Source: Paenibacillus melissococcoides
GTDB taxonomy: Bacteria > Bacillota > Bacilli > Paenibacillales > Paenibacillaceae
Length of the DNA stretch: 64,000 nucleotides
Direction of reading: 5' to 3'
NCBI GenBank assembly: GCA_944800085.1
Contig: CALYLO010000016.1
Span: 51,341 to 115,340, forward strand
Of the stretch, positions 59,934 to 64,000 are shown one piece after another; position 1 is the first letter of the stretch, and each line of letters starts with the position of its first letter. The position numbers were made by a program, and so were the translations under genes. Under the pieces are notes generated by a model. It was not told where the DNA came from and searched no databases. It saw only the letters and a list, made by a program, of their open reading frames with translations.

Positions 59934-62900
59934 ATGTCACTCCGCAAATTAACAGTAGATGTCGGATACAACATAAGTACCAGCCCTCTTGAAACGCTGG
60001 ATAAGCGCCTGAACAAGCTTTCCGGCACAAACTCCAAAGTGTTTGAGCGGATGGAGTCGAGCATGGGGCGGGCCGGAAAGGCGATGCAAGGAGTTTCGCA
60101 AAAATCGGGAGCAATGGCCTCCGCTGTATCGAAGTCACAAGGCATCACAGCCCAGGCTGCGAAAGCGGCTGATAAGGCTGCAGCAGCGAATGAACGATTG
60201 ACGAAGGCCGCTGACCGGCTGCAGAAGGCAAATGACGCGGCAGCCAAGGCGACCGAGAGGGCAAGAGCTGCAACAGCAAAAGCTGCTGAGGTCGCAGCGG
60301 TATCTACCAGCTCGCAAGAGAAGGTTACCAAAGCGATACAAAGAGCACAGGCGGCCAACGAAAAGGCTACGGCTGCCGCTGTGCGTGCCCAAAAAGCGGA
60401 TGAAAAATGGCGTATTGCACAGGAACAGGCTGCAGCCGCAGGCAATAGGGTTAGGCAAGCATCTAACAGCGTCACGCAGGCGGTAGACAGGCAAAGCAAA
60501 GCCGCCCAGCGGGCAGCAAAGGAAATGGACCAGCTCCGAAAAAAATACGGAGATTTCTCCAACGGCTCTTTGAAGGCGCTGGATCAGATTGACCAGGCGT
60601 CCGGCAGCATCCGTTCTGCCGGCGTAGCCATGGGGGCCGCAGGCGGCGTTCTCGCGGCAGGAATTGGTTCATCAATCAAGCTTGCAGCAGACTTTGAATC
60701 GTCAATGTCGAGGGTTGGTGCATTGTCCGGTGCTTCGGTCGAGGAAATGCAGCGACTTACTGATACTGCCAAAAGGCTTGGCGCTGAAACAGTATTCACC
60801 GCAAGTCAAGCCGCTGAGGGTATGCAGTTTTTGGCGATGGCGGATTTTAAGACAAATGACATGATTGCGGCCATGCCAGGGCTACTTGATACAGCGGCAG
60901 CGGGGCAGATTGATTTAGCCCGTGCGGCAGATATCACATCGAACATTCTAACGGGTTTTGGTATCGAGGCAAAGGATACGGCAAAAGTGGCTGACATACT
61001 GACAGCAACTTTCACTGGGTCCAACACTGACATGAACATGCTTGGCGATACGATGAAATATGTTGCCCCTATAGCGCGTGCATCCGGGCGCTCGCTAGAA
61101 GAGATGGCTTCGGCAACCGCGATGCTCGGCAATGCAGGTATACAAGGAAGTGAAGCGGGCACGGCATTGCGTGCAATAATGATCCGGTTGGCTAAACCAA
61201 CTGCCGAAGCAAATAAGGTCCTTAAAGAACAGTTGGAAATTGAAACTGAACGGGAAGGCAGAGTACTTTCTCTTTCTGAGGTAGTGGGACAGTTCGTCGA
61301 GAAGACAGAGGGTTTAACGGAGGCCCAGAGAGTGGCTGCTGTATCAACGGTAGTCGGCACAGAGGCCGCTAGTGCATTTTTGGCGTTGATGGATACCGGG
61401 CAACCAGCTTTAGAGGGCTTTACAGACAGGCTCGAAGAGAGTGGCGGTATTGCAAAAACCATAGCAGATAAACAACTAGACAACCTAAACGGGGCTATGG
61501 AGAAGGTAAACTCAGCTATGGAAGGCGCAAGGCTTTCTATTGGGGAAACGTTTATCCCTATTTTAACAAGTGTAGCAGTTTTCGTAAACAAATTAGTTGA
61601 CCGCTTTAATAGCCTCCCTGAAGGTTTGAAACAAGGAATAGCCATATTCACGGCGATAGCTGGTGCGGTTCTGTTGCTTGGTGGAGCCTTGACGGTCCTT
61701 GTCTCATTCCTGCCTAATGTGGTGGCAGGATTTAAACTGCTATCGTCGGTCGGCCCTCTCATCATGGGAATATCGGGGCCGATGCTGATAGTCATTGCAG
61801 TTATAGCTGCAGTCGCCGCGGCTGCATATCTCATCATCAAGTATTGGGAGCCTATATCGGCCTTTTTCAAGAGATTGTGGGCGGCAACGGTTCGGGTATT
61901 TACAGCAACATGGAATGCTATTGTTGGCTTCCTGGTCGATACGTGGAATGCGATAAAGACCACGGCGGTCAACCTGTGGAATGGCATTGTAAACACGGTG
62001 ATGGCGATCATCGCTCCATTTGTTGAAAATATCCGAGCATCATTCGCTCGGATTGTGAACGGCGTCAGAATGATTTGGGAAGGGCTAAAGCTGTACTTTA
62101 GCGCAGCATGGACGGTCATCAAGAATATTTTCTTGGGTGCGATCCTTTTGATAAAGGATCTCTTTACTGGCAACTTCAGCGCTATGAAGAGCCACGCCAT
62201 ACAGATTTGGGATAACATCAAGGGCGCTATGGGGCAAGCGTGGGAAGGTATCAAACTGATATTTTCCGGTGCTCTCGAAGCCGTCAAGGGCTATCTCGAA
62301 GGGGCATGGAACAACATAAAAATTGCCGCTGAACTTGCTTGGAACGGTATGTCTACCTTCTTTTCCGACACATGGGAAGGCATCAAAGGTATGACCAGCA
62401 GAATTTGGGATGCCATCGTTGAGAGCATAAAAAAAGCGATTGACTGGATCAAAAATCTGCCCGGCCAGATGTGGGAGATGGGCAAGAATGCAATCACCGG
62501 GTTTATAGATGGTATTAAAGGTGCTGCGAAGGCCGTGGGCGATGCGGTTACTGGTGTCGCAAACAGTGTAACGGAAGGGATAGAGGATGCGCTCGATATT
62601 CACTCTCCTTCTCGTGTTATGAAGGAACTCGGGAAGTACACAGGCGAAGGATTCCAGATCGGGATAGAAGACAAGATCCCGGAAGTATCCCATGCCGTCA
62701 ATGGTATGGCAACGGCAGCCGCAACCCCTCAAGCACCTCAAACAGAGGCGGAAGGACTCGCGCCAACGTACAGCAATACGTCGGCAAATAGCAACATCAT
62801 AATATCGCCCAATATTGAGATAACGATAAAAGGCGGCGAATCAACCAGCGCCGCGAAAAATACCGCCCAGGAAGTCAAAAAGGAACTTGAGAACTTGTTT

Positions 62901-62942
62901 AAATCATTCGGCATGAAAAATCCGCAGTATATCGAGGGGTGA
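59934..62942 (+). CDS. Tail tape measure protein
   Basis: 1002 residues. N-terminal Ala/Lys-rich coiled coil (about 40-200), the conserved tape-measure domain (about 225-500: SIKLAADFESSMSRVGALSG, TVFTASQAAEGMQFLAMADF, ANAL-like ATAMLGNAGIQGSEAG), four hydrophobic helices (about 565-645), then a Trp-rich repeat part (IWDNIKGAMGQAWEGIK and similar) and a C-terminal tail. Its length sets tail length; at about 1.5 Angstrom per residue a tail of roughly 150 nm is expected. Confidence 0.95.
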   Translation: MSLRKLTVDVGYNISTSPLETLDKRLNKLSGTNSKVFERMESSMGRAGKAMQGVSQKSGAMASAVSKSQGITAQAAKAADKAAAANERLTKAADRLQKANDAAAKATERARAATAKAAEVAAVSTSSQEKVTKAIQRAQAANEKATAAAVRAQKADEKWRIAQEQAAAAGNRVRQASNSVTQAVDRQSKAAQRAAKEMDQLRKKYGDFSNGSLKALDQIDQASGSIRSAGVAMGAAGGVLAAGIGSSIKLAADFESSMSRVGALSGASVEEMQRLTDTAKRLGAETVFTASQAAEGMQFLAMADFKTNDMIAAMPGLLDTAAAGQIDLARAADITSNILTGFGIEAKDTAKVADILTATFTGSNTDMNMLGDTMKYVAPIARASGRSLEEMASATAMLGNAGIQGSEAGTALRAIMIRLAKPTAEANKVLKEQLEIETEREGRVLSLSEVVGQFVEKTEGLTEAQRVAAVSTVVGTEAASAFLALMDTGQPALEGFTDRLEESGGIAKTIADKQLDNLNGAMEKVNSAMEGARLSIGETFIPILTSVAVFVNKLVDRFNSLPEGLKQGIAIFTAIAGAVLLLGGALTVLVSFLPNVVAGFKLLSSVGPLIMGISGPMLIVIAVIAAVAAAAYLIIKYWEPISAFFKRLWAATVRVFTATWNAIVGFLVDTWNAIKTTAVNLWNGIVNTVMAIIAPFVENIRASFARIVNGVRMIWEGLKLYFSAAWTVIKNIFLGAILLIKDLFTGNFSAMKSHAIQIWDNIKGAMGQAWEGIKLIFSGALEAVKGYLEGAWNNIKIAAELAWNGMSTFFSDTWEGIKGMTSRIWDAIVESIKKAIDWIKNLPGQMWEMGKNAITGFIDGIKGAAKAVGDAVTGVANSVTEGIEDALDIHSPSRVMKELGKYTGEGFQIGIEDKIPEVSHAVNGMATAAATPQAPQTEAEGLAPTYSNTSANSNIIISPNIEITIKGGESTSAAKNTAQEVKKELENLFKSFGMKNPQYIEG

Positions 62943-62948
62943 GGTTAG

Positions 62949-63569
62949 ATGGCAACCATTGACGGCATACAAATTCATGTCACAAACGAAAAGCCTTCAT
63001 ATTCCGTTCGGGTATCTACCTACCCTATCGAGGGCGGGGCCGCCATTACGGACCATGTGGAGCCTCAACTCGTGACCCTATCCCTAACCGGGAAGTTGGT
63101 AGGCGAGGATGCGGCGAAGAAGAGGAAAGAAATACTGGGGAAGATGAATTCCGGCACAACGGTTAAATATGTTGGCCGGAATTCCTTTATAAACTGCATC
63201 ATCGAGGCTTTCGAAAGCGAACACGAATATAAAGTGGCAAACGGCATGAATTTTACAATGCAGTTGCGAGAAATCCGCAAGGTTAAGCCGCTTTTTTCTA
63301 CGAAGCTGCCAGCCAAAACTCAGACCCTTGTCAAGGTGATGACAACGGCCGGCCGGCAGCAGCTCAAGACCACAAAGCAAAGCAAGACAAAAGGCACAAA
63401 AGCAAAAAGCCAAGGACCAACGGGAAAGAAGCACACGGTTCGAGAAGGCCAGACGTGGGAAGCGCTGGCGTATACGTACAAAGTACCCCTAAAAACTTTA
63501 CGTTCTTGGAATACGCAAATACCAAAAGGCACCCGCCTGAAACCAGGCATGGTTGTCATCGTAGGTTAG
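62949..63569 (+). CDS. LysM-domain baseplate protein (XkdP-like)
   Basis: 206 residues. N-terminal part (about 1-125) is a baseplate/tail-associated fold; a Lys-rich linker (TKQSKTKGTKAKS) leads to a LysM peptidoglycan-binding domain (about 158-206: HTVREGQTWEALAYTYKVPL, KPGMVVIV). Corresponds to XkdP of B. subtilis PBSX, between tape measure and hub. Confidence 0.88.
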   Translation: MATIDGIQIHVTNEKPSYSVRVSTYPIEGGAAITDHVEPQLVTLSLTGKLVGEDAAKKRKEILGKMNSGTTVKYVGRNSFINCIIEAFESEHEYKVANGMNFTMQLREIRKVKPLFSTKLPAKTQTLVKVMTTAGRQQLKTTKQSKTKGTKAKSQGPTGKKHTVREGQTWEALAYTYKVPLKTLRSWNTQIPKGTRLKPGMVVIVG

Positions 63570-63578
63570 GAGGGGCCT

Positions 63579-63905
63579 ATGGAGTTTATACCGATTGAAA
63601 AAGACAGCATCCCTTATCAATTTGACATTGCGCTCGGCGTAGACATCTTCACCTTTGAAGTGAACTACAACGAGCGTTTTGACTTTTTTACACTCGACTT
63701 GATGAAGGATGATCAAGTGTTGCTTCAAGGCGTGAAACTCGTATACGGCGTTCCTGTTTTTGCAGGCATCGAGGACCACCGCTTTCCGGTGCCGTTGATT
63801 GTACCGGTTGACGAGGCAGGCAGGGAAACGGCCGTAACCTGGGGTAACTTCGGGGAGACCGTGTTTCTTGCATATGGAGAAGGCGAGGGAGAAGAAGATG
63901 AGTGA
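63579..63905 (+). CDS. Baseplate plug family protein
   Basis: 108 residues: MEFIPIEKDSIPYQFDIALG, FTFEVNYNERFDFFTLDL, ending in an acidic tail. Matches the small phage baseplate plug family. Overlaps the hub gene start by eight bases. Confidence 0.82.
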   Translation: MEFIPIEKDSIPYQFDIALGVDIFTFEVNYNERFDFFTLDLMKDDQVLLQGVKLVYGVPVFAGIEDHRFPVPLIVPVDEAGRETAVTWGNFGETVFLAYGEGEGEEDE

Positions 63906-64000
63906 ATCTTATGGCCGTGTTACGGAGTTGATTGTTGGTGGGCAGACGTTGAAGACGCCGGACCTAGAGATTCGTTTTGACGTGCCGTTTGATGATGATC
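63898..64000 (+). CDS. Phage baseplate hub/tail protein, 5' part
   Basis: ATG 63898 with gagggaga upstream opens a frame running off the window: MSESYGRVTELIVGGQTLKT and onward for 34 codons. By position (after LysM protein and plug) it should be the baseplate hub, XkdQ-like. Confidence 0.6.
   Translation, partial: MSESYGRVTELIVGGQTLKTPDLEIRFDVPFDDD

Larger units (their letters stand above)
32788..64000. mobile_element. Prophage, myovirus-like, right end outside the window
   Basis: From the groEL terminator to the right edge all genes are of phage type: integrase and repressor to the left, early, replication, late-regulator, packaging, head and contractile-tail genes to the right. GC content is visibly lower than in the host part. 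Terminase of the HK97 type, HK97-fold capsid, tail sheath and tube indicate a Caudoviricetes phage with myovirus morphology. Lysis genes and attR are not in the window. Confidence 0.93.

Noticed and set aside
59749-59952. Separate 67-codon gene after the tail chaperone
   Set aside because: The overlapping +1 frame has the chaperone-like sequence; this frame lacks a binding site and similarity.

Overview
The window looks like a chromosomal segment of a GC-rich, endospore-forming member of the Bacillales, most likely Paenibacillus or a close relative. The evidence is an sspH spore-protein gene, a leucine T-box leader, an M-box magnesium riboswitch, a CIRCE-controlled groESL operon, and gene order matching the Bacillus subtilis ydiB-groEL neighbourhood (tsaE-tsaB-rimI-tsaD, an inverted ABC-F gene, a molybdopterin gene, tatA-tatC, groES-groEL). 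From groEL's terminator onward the base composition drops and an integrated myovirus-like prophage begins. It runs off the right edge of the window.

Host part (1 to about 32.79 kb). An MFS transporter is followed by a repeat-rich intergenic stretch and an XRE regulator. Next come two dTDP-rhamnose genes (rfbC, rfbD) with two unknown genes, then a bactofilin and M23 peptidase pair on the minus strand, and a cardiolipin synthase. A minus-strand NHEJ operon follows (ku, stand-alone LigD-type ligase, stand-alone LigD-type polymerase), then sspH, and a TetR/HXXEE pair behind a perfect palindromic operator. The t6A operon tsaE-tsaB-rimI-tsaD is followed by two T-box leaders in tandem in front of a leuA that lacks about 108 internal residues, and then by a cluster of DnaA boxes. 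After an ABC-F ATPase comes mgtE, with a long leader holding an M-box, a candidate 45-codon leader peptide and two terminators. Two SEDS proteins, a 5-formyl-THF cyclo-ligase, moaB, tatA-tatC and groES-groEL complete the host part.

Prophage (about 32.79 to 64 kb, incomplete). Leftward: a frameshifted tyrosine integrase and a CI/S24-type repressor. Rightward: Cro-like, HTH and Rha-type regulators and small genes; an IS1202-like element inserted exactly at the start codon of a recombination gene; an annealing/exonuclease pair; replication genes (DnaD-like initiator, DnaI-like loader); recU; and an ArpU-type late regulator. Directly after arpU lie four TTGCAG repeats spaced exactly 11 bp apart and a roughly 380-nt region full of perfect stems, a good candidate for a large structured RNA. 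A damaged hicAB module, HNH nuclease and small zinc-ribbon genes lead into the packaging and morphogenesis operon: terS, terL, HK97 portal, protease and capsid, head-tail connectors, tail sheath, tail tube, a tail chaperone with a probable +1 frameshift, tape measure, LysM baseplate protein, baseplate plug and the start of the hub protein. Sheath and tube show that the tail is contractile.

Several genes in the left half of the prophage (integrase, hicB, terS, the HNH gene, a small antisense gene and a small gene near 47.8 kb) are broken by single-base changes, mostly in short homopolymers, while every gene from terL onward is intact. Either the lysogeny, early and accessory part is decaying or these are sequencing errors.
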